Below are positions 9,408 to 16,477 of a stretch of 64,000 nt of DNA, one piece after another. The notes under the pieces are model-generated. The model did not search any database, had not been told where the DNA came from, and was given only the letters and a program-made list of their open reading frames with translations. This DNA comes from Paenibacillus sp. FSL R7-0273 (GTDB taxonomy: Bacteria; Bacillota; Bacilli; Paenibacillales; Paenibacillaceae), in assembly GCF_000758625.1 (NCBI RefSeq), contig NZ_CP009283.1, positions 6,776,501 to 6,840,500 of the forward strand, in the 5' to 3' direction. Position 1 is the first letter of the stretch. Each line of letters opens with the position of its first letter. The translations under genes were made by a program, and so were the position numbers.

Positions 9408-10484
9408 TTAATTTTCTTCTTTAATTGTATTAAGAATACCCAGGCGCTGTTGGGCCATCTTGTAATTGTATTCAGCTGAAATTCGATAATATGTTTTTGC
9501 TTTGCCCAGATCACCTGTAGTTTCATAGAATACAGCAAGGTTATAGGCTGCCAGGAAACTTCCTGTTCCTTTAACACTTTCGTATTTTGTAGTATCGCCT
9601 ATGGACAGACATTTCAAATATGACTCTTCTATTAAAGGGAAATATTTAAAATACTTATCTGTCTCACTAAACACCAGCTCCATAAAGAATAACCCACTGG
9701 CGAAAAGGAAATCTGGATAGTCGCTTAAGTTATGCGTCTCTTGTTCAATTAGAGTAAGCCCTCGTTCAAAATCGTCAAGCCCCAAGATTGTATACAAATA
9801 CTCGATCACTACTTGAGGTTTATAACCATCATTACTGGTGATGGCCTTATAGCATCTTGTTAGGTACACATTAGCTTTAGCATACTCTTTTATTATCCGG
9901 TACTCTTTACCTAGTTGGAATAGTGTATATGAGTCATCAGGATTCTGTTCTAACTCGACTTCTAGCATCTTAATATTACGTTTATACTTTTCAGACTTGA
10001 AATATCCGTCATGATACACTTCAATAGGTACGTTTTTTCTTGGAAGTTCAGAAACAATCTGCTCATGTATTTTACCGGTGTAGAATGATCCTTTAGGAAA
10101 CAACCGGGTCACATGAGCCTTCGATTCTCTTAGCTCTCCATTATAGTCAAAGCTGTTAGTAATTTGGATTCGACCTAGGGCAGCATGCTTACGTATGAAA
10201 TCGTCTATTTCTTTCCGGGATGCATGTGTAATCCGATCATCTGCATCCAGGACTAAGATCCAATCGCCATTGCACTGCTCTAAAGCATAGTTTCTTGCAC
10301 TCGAGAAATCATCATTCCAAATGTAATCAAAAATCCGCGCTCCAAAGGTGCTTGCAATCTGCTTAGTATGATCTGTAGAACCCGTATCAACGATTACGAT
10401 CTCATCAACGACAGATTGTACACTCCGCAGACATCTTCCAATTTTTTCTGATTCATTCTTTACAATCATAGCTAATGATAACAT
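9408..10484 (-). CDS. Glycosyltransferase family 2 with TPR repeats, first gene of the island
   Basis: About 358 residues. LSLAMIVKNESEKIGRCLRS opens the GT-A domain; IVIVDTGSTDHT and the DADD metal motif near residue 80 follow. After about residue 180 there are TPR-like helices (DDSYTLFQLGKEYRIIKEYA). The frame can also start with GTG at 10493, but the ATG at 10484 is better placed after GAGGTGAGG. It is the gene nearest the flagellins on this side, now separated from them by the insertion sequence. Its promoter may originally have been read-through from the flagellin unit, or a local one now obscured by the IS (inference). Confidence 0.84.
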   Translation of the reverse strand: MLSLAMIVKNESEKIGRCLRSVQSVVDEIVIVDTGSTDHTKQIASTFGARIFDYIWNDDFSSARNYALEQCNGDWILVLDADDRITHASRKEIDDFIRKHAALGRIQITNSFDYNGELRESKAHVTRLFPKGSFYTGKIHEQIVSELPRKNVPIEVYHDGYFKSEKYKRNIKMLEVELEQNPDDSYTLFQLGKEYRIIKEYAKANVYLTRCYKAITSNDGYKPQVVIEYLYTILGLDDFERGLTLIEQETHNLSDYPDFLFASGLFFMELVFSETDKYFKYFPLIEESYLKCLSIGDTTKYESVKGTGSFLAAYNLAVFYETTGDLGKAKTYYRISAEYNYKMAQQRLGILNTIKEEN

Positions 10485-10538
10485 CGGCCTCACCTCACTT
10501 AGTTTCTACCATGCATACGTGGGTTCAAAAAAAAAAAA

Positions 10539-10561
10539 CTACGGTTGACTAATTTACTAAC
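10539..10561. repeat. Terminal inverted repeat of the IS, transposase 3' side
   Basis: The 23-bp element matches the inverted copy at 12208-12230 in 19 positions, with the outer 10 bases identical. The transposase stop codon (10557-10559) lies inside it. Confidence 0.88.
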
Positions 10562-11123
10562 AAAGCTTGTTTTCAATCTGTTTAAGATAAGCCAATGGAT
10601 CTCGGCGGAAGCGTCTGCGTTTCGTGGTTTCGTCCAATCGTTTCGTCCACCGACAACGTTCTTGGTTAAAGGCTTCATACGAAACTTGTTGCAACCTGGA
10701 CACGAGATGCTCTTGGTTTAACGCATCATCGACAAGCACGACAAATTCACCACAGCGGAGAATATGTTCGTTCCAACTGCGGCGTCCCGTCGTTCGCCGG
10801 TGTTTTGTTTTTGTCTGACGAAAAAATCGTTCATGGTCATTATTTGTGCGTGGTACCCACGGCGAATCGTAGCAGGTAAAGAGCCCTTTCCAAAAGCCGC
10901 GGGTATAGCTTTGAAAGTTGGATACGAGTACGGTATCTTCCTTTTGGGTATACGTTTTTTGCATCCAGAACAACAAACATTGCATCGAAAAACGTACCGT
11001 TTCACTACGTTGGTCCTCCGTGACCGCTGCAGGAGCAAGCAGCCTCGCTGTTTCCTGAATCGGAATCTGCCATCGTTTTACCTCGTGGTACTTCGAAGTA
11101 AATTCAGGCAGTTTGCGGAACAA
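10557..11123 (-). CDS. Transposase, C-terminal part in the -1 frame
   Basis: About 188 residues counted from a TTG; the frame is open further back to the A6G6 run at 11150-11161, where it would join the upstream part. It contains SPWVPRTNNDHERFFRQTK, whose conserved Asn-Asn and Glu resemble the last acidic position of the DDE triad in MULE-like transposases, then a basic C-terminus rich in Arg and Lys. No good ribosome site precedes the TTG, so independent translation is unlikely. The part is needed for an active enzyme if the Glu assignment is right. Either a programmed frameshift or an inactivating indel explains the split. Confidence 0.75.
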   Translation of the reverse strand: MFRKLPEFTSKYHEVKRWQIPIQETARLLAPAAVTEDQRSETVRFSMQCLLFWMQKTYTQKEDTVLVSNFQSYTRGFWKGLFTCYDSPWVPRTNNDHERFFRQTKTKHRRTTGRRSWNEHILRCGEFVVLVDDALNQEHLVSRLQQVSYEAFNQERCRWTKRLDETTKRRRFRRDPLAYLKQIENKLC

Positions 11124-11137
11124 AAGAAGAACCTTTT

Positions 11138-12157
11138 TCAGAAGGACGGCCCCCCTTTTTTAGCTACACTCTTTTCGAGTGAAGCTTTCACGGCTTCAGC
11201 TTTCTCATAAATCTGAATCCCAGGCAAATCAAGTGGGGGATTTCCGTCCTCCAGCAGAAGCGAACGAGTTGCGGCTAAGTAATCCCGAGTGACCTCGCTT
11301 TCTATTGAATCGTCATCTTCTACTTGTTTTTCAATCTCCCGCAGACCCCGGAGGCTTTTTTTGAGGCCCGTTTTGAGTTTACGGTCCAAGTCGACGACCG
11401 GTTTGGCAATGTCTTTAAGATAGTGGTATTGGCAGTATTGGTACGGGGTTTCCGGCCAAGTTTCTCCCATCGCGAGTCGAATAGATTGTTGACCATCGCT
11501 GACGAGTCCAATGACAGGAAATCCAAGATCTTTGACGGGTTTTAAAAGAGCCATCAGTTCCGTTTTAGAACCACTTTTCAAATTTTTTGCCGCTAGAATT
11601 CGCCCACTAAACCCTTCGCGCACCACGTACAGCGTTTCATTTCCTTTCTCCGGTTGGACACCGTCCATGGAGAGAAGGAGTCCGTTATATTCCTTGACGA
11701 CATTCGCTAATTGTTCTTTGACATCTGTCGTTAGCGAAGCGCGAAGCAAGGTCATATACCATTCGTAGAGACGCATAGCATGACGTTCAGAGGTGGGAAT
11801 TCCTCGCTCCGTTAGGGCTTCTGAAATTTCGGTCACAGTCATATGCTGCTTAAATCGCATTTCGCCGACAAGCGCCAGCACATCGTAGGCGTACGAGGTG
11901 TGTTTGAGACACAAAGCATCTGCCTGAACCGAACGAAAATACCGTTTGGGTTTACCACAGACCGGAGCTGGGCAGTGGTACGCCATATTCCAGACTTCGA
12001 TAATGCCTTCGAGCGTGGCTATAATTTTATTCGAAGCGTTATGATGCCGCTTGAGTTTAGTTCCACAATCGGGACAATGAGTGACTTCTGGACGAAAATA
12101 CATTTTTTGTTCGGGGACAATTCGGTTTTTAGGTAAGCCTCTCTTTTGTGGTTTCAT
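11138..12157 (-). CDS. Transposase, N-terminal part (zinc finger and DDE core)
   Basis: 339 residues. Near residue 30 there is a Cys pair (HCPDCGTKLKRHH) followed by YHCPAPVCGKPKRYF, a zinc-finger-like DNA-binding region. LLLSMDGVQPEKG and FPVIGLVSDGQQSI supply two Asp residues of a DDE/RNase H core, and PYQYCQYHYLKDIAKP is MULE-like. The frame ends at a TGA (11138) ten bases after an A6G6 run, and the protein continues in the -1 frame at 11123-10557. The ATG at 12157 follows TTGGAGGG. A single transposase of about 530 residues would result from a -1 shift. Confidence 0.8.
   Translation of the reverse strand: MKPQKRGLPKNRIVPEQKMYFRPEVTHCPDCGTKLKRHHNASNKIIATLEGIIEVWNMAYHCPAPVCGKPKRYFRSVQADALCLKHTSYAYDVLALVGEMRFKQHMTVTEISEALTERGIPTSERHAMRLYEWYMTLLRASLTTDVKEQLANVVKEYNGLLLSMDGVQPEKGNETLYVVREGFSGRILAAKNLKSGSKTELMALLKPVKDLGFPVIGLVSDGQQSIRLAMGETWPETPYQYCQYHYLKDIAKPVVDLDRKLKTGLKKSLRGLREIEKQVEDDDSIESEVTRDYLAATRSLLLEDGNPPLDLPGIQIYEKAEAVKASLEKSVAKKGGPSF
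11150..11161 (-). other. A6G6 run, site of a -1 frameshift in the transposase
   Basis: On the coding strand the sequence is GCT A6 G6 CCG. The zero frame reads AAA AAA GGG GGG and stops soon after; the -1 frame entered at the G run continues into the C-terminal part. The position inside a purine run and next to the zero-frame stop fits programmed slippage, but simple loss or gain of a base in the run gives the same picture. Confidence 0.55.
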
Positions 12158-12207
12158 AATGATCCCTCCAAGTTAGGTCTTACCTTTTATTACCCGATTT
12201 TAGAGTC

Positions 12208-12230
12208 GTTAGAGAAATAATCAACCGTAG
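12208..12230. repeat. Terminal inverted repeat of the IS, transposase 5' side
   Basis: Inverted partner of 10539-10561. Its outer end abuts the A-run (12231-12239) that is the U-tract of the flagellin terminator. Confidence 0.88.
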
Positions 12231-12261
12231 AAAAAAAAAGACCTTAGATAAACTAAGGTCT
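12231..12261 (-). terminator. Rho-independent terminator of the flagellin unit
   Basis: On the minus strand a perfect 9-bp stem (AGACCTTAG with CTAAGGTCT, loop TTTAT) is followed by nine T. It lies just after the stop codon of the second flagellin gene. The insertion sequence is joined directly to the end of the T-run, and the other IS flank carries 12 A, so the terminator kept its U-tract. Confidence 0.9.
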
Positions 12262-12279
12262 CTATTCAGACGGTAAAAA

Positions 12280-13092
12280 TTAACGAAGCAATTGAAGAAC
12301 GCCCTGTGGCTGTTGGTTCGCTTGAGCAAGCATCGCTTGAGCTGCTTGAGCAAGAATGTTGTTCTTCGTTTGCGCCATCATTTCTTTGGCCATATCCACG
12401 TCACGAACACGGGATTCTGCTGCAGTCAGGTTCTCAGAAGAAGTATTCAGGTTGTTGATTGTGTGTTCCAGACGGTTCTGAACCGCACCCAGTTTCGAAC
12501 GTTCTGTAGATACTTTTGCAATGCCCGCATCAACAGCTGTCAGAGCTGTTTGCGAATTACCCTTGGTCTTCAAATCACCTACAGCAGTCATTAATGCTGC
12601 AGCATCCATATCGGCGAAGGTATAAGAAATCTTTTGCCCTGTGTTAGCACCCACTTGGAAATCCACAGCAGTTGTAGCGCCATTCCAAAGTTTCTGTGTA
12701 TTGAATTCGGTATCATCCGAAATACGAGTAATCTCAGTTGCCAATGCCTGATACTCTTGGTCAATTGCTTCACGGTCAGCCGTAACGTTCGTATCATTGG
12801 AAGATTGAACAGCAAGCTCTCTCATCCGTTGCAGGATGGAGTGAGTCTCATTCAATGCACCTTCAGCGGTTTGAATCATGGAGATGCCATCTTGAGCATT
12901 GCGGGATGCTTGATCCAGACCACGGATCTGTCCGCGCATTTTCTCGGAAATAGCCAAGCCTGCAGCATCGTCCCCTGCACGGTTAATCCGGAGACCGGAA
13001 GACAATTTCTCGATGTTCTTACTTGTATTGCTTGTGTTGATTGCCAATTGACGGTGAGTGTTCAGCGCCGTAACATTGTGGTTAATAATCAT
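12280..13092 (-). CDS. hag: Flagellin, second copy of the tandem pair
   Basis: 270 residues, a short Bacillus-type flagellin made only of the conserved D0/D1 helices with a small variable centre. It begins MIINHNVTALNTHRQLAINT and ends MLAQANQQPQGVLQLLR. The D1 motif GLRINRAGDDAAGLAISEKM and the C-terminal ESRVRDVDMAKEMMAQTK are present; the latter contains the FliW/FliS-binding region in homologues. The upstream frame extends to 13122, but the ATG at 13092 has AAGGAGGA and the family N-terminus. It is nearly identical to the gene at 13163-13972 except in the centre (about residues 130-200). No promoter is visible in the 70-bp gap, so it is probably co-transcribed. The Ser/Thr-rich surface of D1 could be glycosylated by the neighbouring island. 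Confidence 0.96.
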   Translation of the reverse strand: MIINHNVTALNTHRQLAINTSNTSKNIEKLSSGLRINRAGDDAAGLAISEKMRGQIRGLDQASRNAQDGISMIQTAEGALNETHSILQRMRELAVQSSNDTNVTADREAIDQEYQALATEITRISDDTEFNTQKLWNGATTAVDFQVGANTGQKISYTFADMDAAALMTAVGDLKTKGNSQTALTAVDAGIAKVSTERSKLGAVQNRLEHTINNLNTSSENLTAAESRVRDVDMAKEMMAQTKNNILAQAAQAMLAQANQQPQGVLQLLR

Positions 13093-13115
13093 GTTGAGTT
13101 CCTCCTTGAATGTAA

Positions 13116-13135
13116 CTTCCACATCCGTGTGGAAG
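13116..13135 (-). promoter_or_regulatory. Hairpin with CsrA-type GGA loop before the downstream flagellin
   Basis: On the transcript CTTCCACA and TGTGGAAG pair as a perfect 8-bp stem with loop CGGA. It lies about 10 bases before the AAGGAGG ribosome site of the 13092 flagellin. The core ACACGGATGT differs by one base from the CsrA consensus ACARGGATGT. Confidence 0.6.
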
Positions 13136-13162
13136 GTTTATAGATTAGAATTGAACTTTAGA

Positions 13163-13972
13163 TTAACGAAGCAGTTGAAGAACGCCCTGCGGCTGTTGAT
13201 TCGCTTGAGCAAGCATTGCTTGAGCTGCTTGAGCAAGGATGTTGTTCTTCGTCTGAGCCATCATTTCTTTGGCCATGTCCACATCGCGAACGCGGGATTC
13301 TGCTGCAGTCAGGTTCTCAGAAGAAGTGTTCAGGTTGTTGATTGTGTGTTCCAGACGATTTTGAACCGCACCCAACTTCGAACGTTCTGTGGATACTTTG
13401 CCGATAGCCACATCAACAGCTGCCAGAGCTGTGGAAGCGTTGGCTTTTGTCGTCAAATCCCCAGTAGCTGTCAAAGTAGCTGCATCCATATTTGAGAAGG
13501 TATAAGAAATCTTTTGCCCTGTGTTAGCGCCCACCTGGAATTCCACAGTAGTTGTAGTACCATCCCAAAGTTTTTGTGTATTGAATTCGGTATCATCAGA
13601 AATACGTGTAATCTCAGTTGACAATGCTTGATACTCTTGATCAATAGCAGCGCGGTCAGCCGTAACGTTCGTATCATTGGCAGATTGAACAGCAAGCTCT
13701 CTCATACGTTGCAGGATGGAGTGAGTCTCATTCAATGCACCTTCAGCGGTTTGAATCATAGAGATACCGTCTTGAGAATTTCGGGATGCTTGATCCAGAC
13801 CACGGATCTGTCCGCGCATTTTCTCGGAAATAGCCAAGCCTGCAGCATCATCACCTGCACGGTTAATCCGGAGACCGGAAGACAATTTCTCGATGTTCTT
13901 ACTTGTGTTGCTTGTGTTGATTGCCAATTGGCGGTGAGTGTTCAGCGCCGTAACGTTGTGATTAATAATCAT
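13163..13972 (-). CDS. hag: Flagellin, promoter-proximal copy
   Basis: 269 residues, the filament subunit exported by the flagellar type III system. It has the same N- and C-terminal D0/D1 sequence as the downstream copy and differs mainly in the centre (DGTTTTVEFQVGANTGQ and following). The ATG at 13972 follows GGGAGGAAAA. Its 90-base leader carries a sigma-D-type promoter, a 10-bp stem-loop and a CsrA-like hairpin, and fliW and csrA lie directly upstream. This matches the Bacillus FliW-CsrA-Hag homeostasis circuit, in which CsrA represses hag translation until FliW sequesters it (established in B. subtilis). No terminator separates it from the second flagellin. Confidence 0.96.
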   Translation of the reverse strand: MIINHNVTALNTHRQLAINTSNTSKNIEKLSSGLRINRAGDDAAGLAISEKMRGQIRGLDQASRNSQDGISMIQTAEGALNETHSILQRMRELAVQSANDTNVTADRAAIDQEYQALSTEITRISDDTEFNTQKLWDGTTTTVEFQVGANTGQKISYTFSNMDAATLTATGDLTTKANASTALAAVDVAIGKVSTERSKLGAVQNRLEHTINNLNTSSENLTAAESRVRDVDMAKEMMAQTKNNILAQAAQAMLAQANQQPQGVLQLLR

Positions 13973-14002
13973 GATAATTTTCCTCCCTGAATTATACTAG
14001 TT

Positions 14003-14016
14003 CCACATCCTTGTGG
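14003..14016 (-). promoter_or_regulatory. CsrA-type hairpin in the flagellin leader
   Basis: The RNA reads CCACAAGGATGTGG: a stem CCACA/TGTGG with loop AGGA. The core ACAAGGATGT matches the CsrA consensus ACARGGATGT at every position, with GGA presented in the loop. A second GGA lies in the ribosome site GGGAGGA 16 bases downstream. Two sites in this arrangement resemble the B. subtilis hag leader. Confidence 0.75.
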
Positions 14017-14018
14017 TA

Positions 14019-14059
14019 ACAAAGATCCGTTAAGGTCGGCCGCCCTGCGGGATCTTTGT
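14019..14059 (-). other. Stem-loop in the flagellin 5' leader
   Basis: ACAAAGATCC (14059 to 14050 on the transcript) pairs perfectly with GGATCTTTGT (14028 to 14019), a 10-bp stem around a 21-base G+C-rich loop. It lies near the start of the leader just below the sigma-D promoter, so it may stabilise the abundant mRNA (inference). Confidence 0.6.
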
Positions 14060-14068
14060 CTAAATTAT

Positions 14069-14096
14069 ATATCGTCTTTTAACCCTTATGAGTTTA
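14069..14096 (-). promoter_or_regulatory. Sigma-D-type promoter of the flagellin unit
   Basis: Minus strand: -35 TAAA (14096-14093), 16-bp spacer, -10 GACGATAT (14076-14069). It differs by one base from the sigma-D -10 consensus GCCGATAT. The spacer equals that of the flgM promoter at 18979-19006. Confidence 0.75.
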
Positions 14097-14150
14097 GAGT
14101 AATCCGGCAGTTTTCCATATATTTATTATTGATTTTTTTGATGTCATAAA

Positions 14151-14185
14151 GAAAAACCGGAGATAGCCCTGAGCTACCACCGGTT
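14151..14185 (-). terminator. Terminator after csrA
   Basis: AACCGG and CCGGTT bracket an imperfect stem continuing with TAGC/GCTA around loop TCAGG, followed by a T-rich tail. It closes the comF/flagellar transcript before the flagellin promoter. Confidence 0.7.
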
Positions 14186-14202
14186 AAAGTCTTATATCCA
14201 TA

Positions 14203-14439
14203 TTAATTTTTCGCCTCACGTAATCGGTCAATAAGCGTATTAATCTCTGAGGGAGCAGGTGCTGCCGATTCCTGATTTGATTCCTTAATGGATAGATATA
14301 TTTCTTTACGAAATATATCTATATGACTGGGAGCTTTTATACCAACTTTGACTGTATCCCCCTCTACACCTAAAATTGTAACTTCAATCTGGTCCGTTAT
14401 GATGATACTCTCGCCTTTTTTTCGAGAGAGAACGAGCAT
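14203..14439 (-). CDS. csrA: Carbon storage regulator CsrA
   Basis: 78 residues from the ATG at 14439 ([20 protein letters not shown]), an RNA-binding dimer that represses translation of flagellin by covering its ribosome site. The conserved core [19 protein letters not shown] is complete, including the Arg of the RNA-binding patch. The C-terminal tail (about 20 residues, acidic then basic) is longer than in enteric CsrA, as in Bacillus homologues where it contacts FliW. The frame extends to 14463, but that would overlap fliW; fliW stops one base before this ATG. The expected target sites are visible in both flagellin leaders. Confidence 0.96.
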   Translation of the reverse strand: MLVLSRKKGESIIITDQIEVTILGVEGDTVKVGIKAPSHIDIFRKEIYLSIKESNQESAAPAPSEINTLIDRLREAKN

Positions 14440-14440
14440 A

Positions 14441-14887
14441 TTAAACACCATCCTTTCCATCAATACCTGGAGACAACGCTAATAAGCTATGCTTAGTATG
14501 ATAAGGTGTGTTGTGCAGTACAATCTGCTTGCCTACTCGTTCTTCTGGATTAAGCACAAGAGGAGCAAGCAAATTAATCGTAGACTCCTCCACCTTATTC
14601 TTAAGGGTTATTACACAACGTACGATTAGTTGGTTGTCAATCCTTAGTTCCTTTGCTTCAGCGTCAGGAAGATCAAACTCATAAGACGGATAGAAGACAA
14701 AAGGGTCACTAAGCAGAAAGGACAAGGCCTTATCTTTCGTCGACTGTAAATACCAGAAAGAATGGTCAGGGGTAGAAATTAATGCGAAATCAGTTTCCTC
14801 TTCAAATCCGGGAATTCCCTTTGAAAAATGAAATATATGTTCCTCTTCTACTTCCATTTCTCCCCAAGATAGTGTATCAATAATCAT
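14441..14887 (-). CDS. fliW: Flagellar assembly factor FliW
   Basis: 148 residues. It binds flagellin and CsrA by turns: free flagellin takes FliW, releasing CsrA to repress hag (established in B. subtilis). Family features include [20 protein letters not shown] near the N-terminus, [18 protein letters not shown] in the middle and [19 protein letters not shown] near the end. The ATG at 14887 follows AGGAGTGG. It precedes csrA with a one-base gap, a conserved pairing. Confidence 0.95.
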   Translation of the reverse strand: MIIDTLSWGEMEVEEEHIFHFSKGIPGFEEETDFALISTPDHSFWYLQSTKDKALSFLLSDPFVFYPSYEFDLPDAEAKELRIDNQLIVRCVITLKNKVEESTINLLAPLVLNPEERVGKQIVLHNTPYHTKHSLLALSPGIDGKDGV

Positions 14888-14963
14888 CTGTTTCCACTCC
14901 TTAGTACAATATTAAACAAGAAAAGCCGTAGAAGCGCTATCCGGCACATCTACAGCTCACAAA

Positions 14964-15530
14964 TTACCATTGCAAATTCACTTCAGGCGGAATGAACTGA
15001 ATAGATGCATACTGCCTCATATATATATCCAGTTTACCTCTTGTATATTCAATATCCGGCCGACGAACAGCTACATCAATCTTTACCTCACCCCTTGAAA
15101 ACTCAATCCGGGGACTTCTCGTTTCAAAATGAATATCAACATTATCATATGAAGCGGGGCCACGAAATTCAGGGAAAGGAACTGCTTGCCAATCTTCTCC
15201 ATATACCTCTGCAATTGTATTCCCTGGTTTGAAAAATTCAGCCATCCGATTCCCCTGCTCCACACGGTTCGCGATGCCCTGCAGGTAAATTTGCTGAATA
15301 CCGGAATATATCCGACCATTCATTTCAAGAATACTCCCACCATTATAAGCAGCTCTGGCTCTGGATTGATCAATAGACATCTCCGGATTAAATTGCTGGA
15401 TGTCCCATTGTCCTCTTTCCGATGTAATATTAAGCTCCGCTTGGTATTGGGTAATTGAAAACTTCCCCATGTCAGAATCAATACCTATCAAGCCAGGTGT
15501 CTGACGTATTTGAAGTACTGACAGTGCCAA
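14964..15530 (-). CDS. DUF6470 family protein (YviE-like)
   Basis: 188 residues, no membrane segment. MALSVLQIRQTPGLIGIDSD at the start and the repeated beta-strand pattern near the end (RSPRIEFSRGEVKI, RRPDIEYTRGKLDIY) are typical of the YviE family, which sits between flgL and fliW in Bacillus. The function is unknown; position suggests a late flagellar role. The start is TTG at 15530, nine bases after GGAGG. Confidence 0.85.
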   Translation of the reverse strand: MALSVLQIRQTPGLIGIDSDMGKFSITQYQAELNITSERGQWDIQQFNPEMSIDQSRARAAYNGGSILEMNGRIYSGIQQIYLQGIANRVEQGNRMAEFFKPGNTIAEVYGEDWQAVPFPEFRGPASYDNVDIHFETRSPRIEFSRGEVKIDVAVRRPDIEYTRGKLDIYMRQYASIQFIPPEVNLQW

Positions 15531-15545
15531 CAGGGAGCACCTCCA

Positions 15546-16463
15546 TTATCTTATGAAATCTACGAGAGTTGTAGATATAATCTTAGCTCCAACAGATAGC
15601 GAAGCATTATAGATATTCTCTTGTATCTTAGATTTCATAATTAATTCCTCATATTCAGCATCTTCAGTCTTAGCCTGAAGCTCCGTTAGGTTACTATTTA
15701 AATCACTAAGTCTTTCCTTCATTAATTCAACACGGTTAGTTTTGGCCCCGATTTCAGAGCGAGCTGTCAACATACTTTCAATTCGTGTATCAATATTGGT
15801 AAGTTGATCTGAGATCGCAGAAGAATTACCGGATTTTAACGCGGCAGAAATATTGTTGATAGTCGCGAATAGATTATCCGGATCACCTGTATACCCAAAC
15901 ACATCGTTTCCAGTCATGTTAATAGGCATCTGCACTCCTTCGCCAACTATATACTGAATTTGACCAGGATCTGTAGTGATAGCCTTCGATACATCATAAG
16001 TACCATCAGCACTTTTAGCAAAATCATAAGGCTTAGTATTATAATTCTCACCATTAAAAATATATTTACCGTTCAGTGTACTATTGGATATATCCACCAG
16101 CTGTTCTTTGAGCTGCAATACTTCTTCGTTAATACTGTCCAAAGCTGATTGCGGGTTGCTCCCTGTGGAAGCCTGCACAGTTAACTCACGCAAGCGCTGA
16201 ACAACATCACCAGCCTGTCCCAGTACCGTGTCGTTATAATCCAACCACGAAAGAGCGCTATCTACATTCTTGGAATACTGTTCATTTGAAGAGAGCTCAG
16301 CGCGATAGCGAAGTGAATAGGTGATACCTACCGGATCATCAGAGGGTTTATTAATCTTGCGACCAGTAGCCAATTGCAGCTGAGTATCATTCATTGTACG
16401 TGCATTACGATTCAAGTTAAGCAGCAGCTGTGAATTCATCATATTGGAGGTGACCCTCAACAT
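15546..16463 (-). CDS. flgL: Flagellar hook-associated protein 3 FlgL
   Basis: 305 residues, the hook-filament junction protein that contacts flagellin. It is flagellin-like at both ends: MLRVTSNMMNSQLLLNLNRN and LATGRKINKPSDDPVGITYS at the start, then a helical C-terminus ending SVGAKIISTTLVDFIR. The ATG at 16463 follows AAAGGAGG. It lies 14 bases after flgK in the same unit. Confidence 0.95.
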   Translation of the reverse strand: MLRVTSNMMNSQLLLNLNRNARTMNDTQLQLATGRKINKPSDDPVGITYSLRYRAELSSNEQYSKNVDSALSWLDYNDTVLGQAGDVVQRLRELTVQASTGSNPQSALDSINEEVLQLKEQLVDISNSTLNGKYIFNGENYNTKPYDFAKSADGTYDVSKAITTDPGQIQYIVGEGVQMPINMTGNDVFGYTGDPDNLFATINNISAALKSGNSSAISDQLTNIDTRIESMLTARSEIGAKTNRVELMKERLSDLNSNLTELQAKTEDAEYEELIMKSKIQENIYNASLSVGAKIISTTLVDFIR

Positions 16464-16477
16464 TAGATATACCTCCT

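Larger units (their letters stand above)
10539..12230 (-). mobile_element. Insertion sequence, 1692 bp, with 23-bp terminal inverted repeats
   Basis: The ends are defined by imperfect inverted repeats of 23 bp (19 matches) at 10539-10561 and 12208-12230, both beginning CTACGGTTGA when read inwards. Inside lies one transposase split into two frames. Outside, both flanks are runs of A (12 on the left, 9 on the right), consistent with an A-rich target duplication of up to 9 bp; the homopolymer hides its exact size. The right flank is the U-tract of the flagellin terminator. The transposase has an N-terminal zinc-finger-like region and a DDE/MULE-like core. The family is not assigned with confidence; an ISL3-like or unclassified group is possible. 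Confidence 0.88.

Noticed and set aside
10764..11210. Plus-strand frame inside the IS
   Set aside because: It opposes the transposase, and no IS of this type is known to carry an antisense gene with such sequence.
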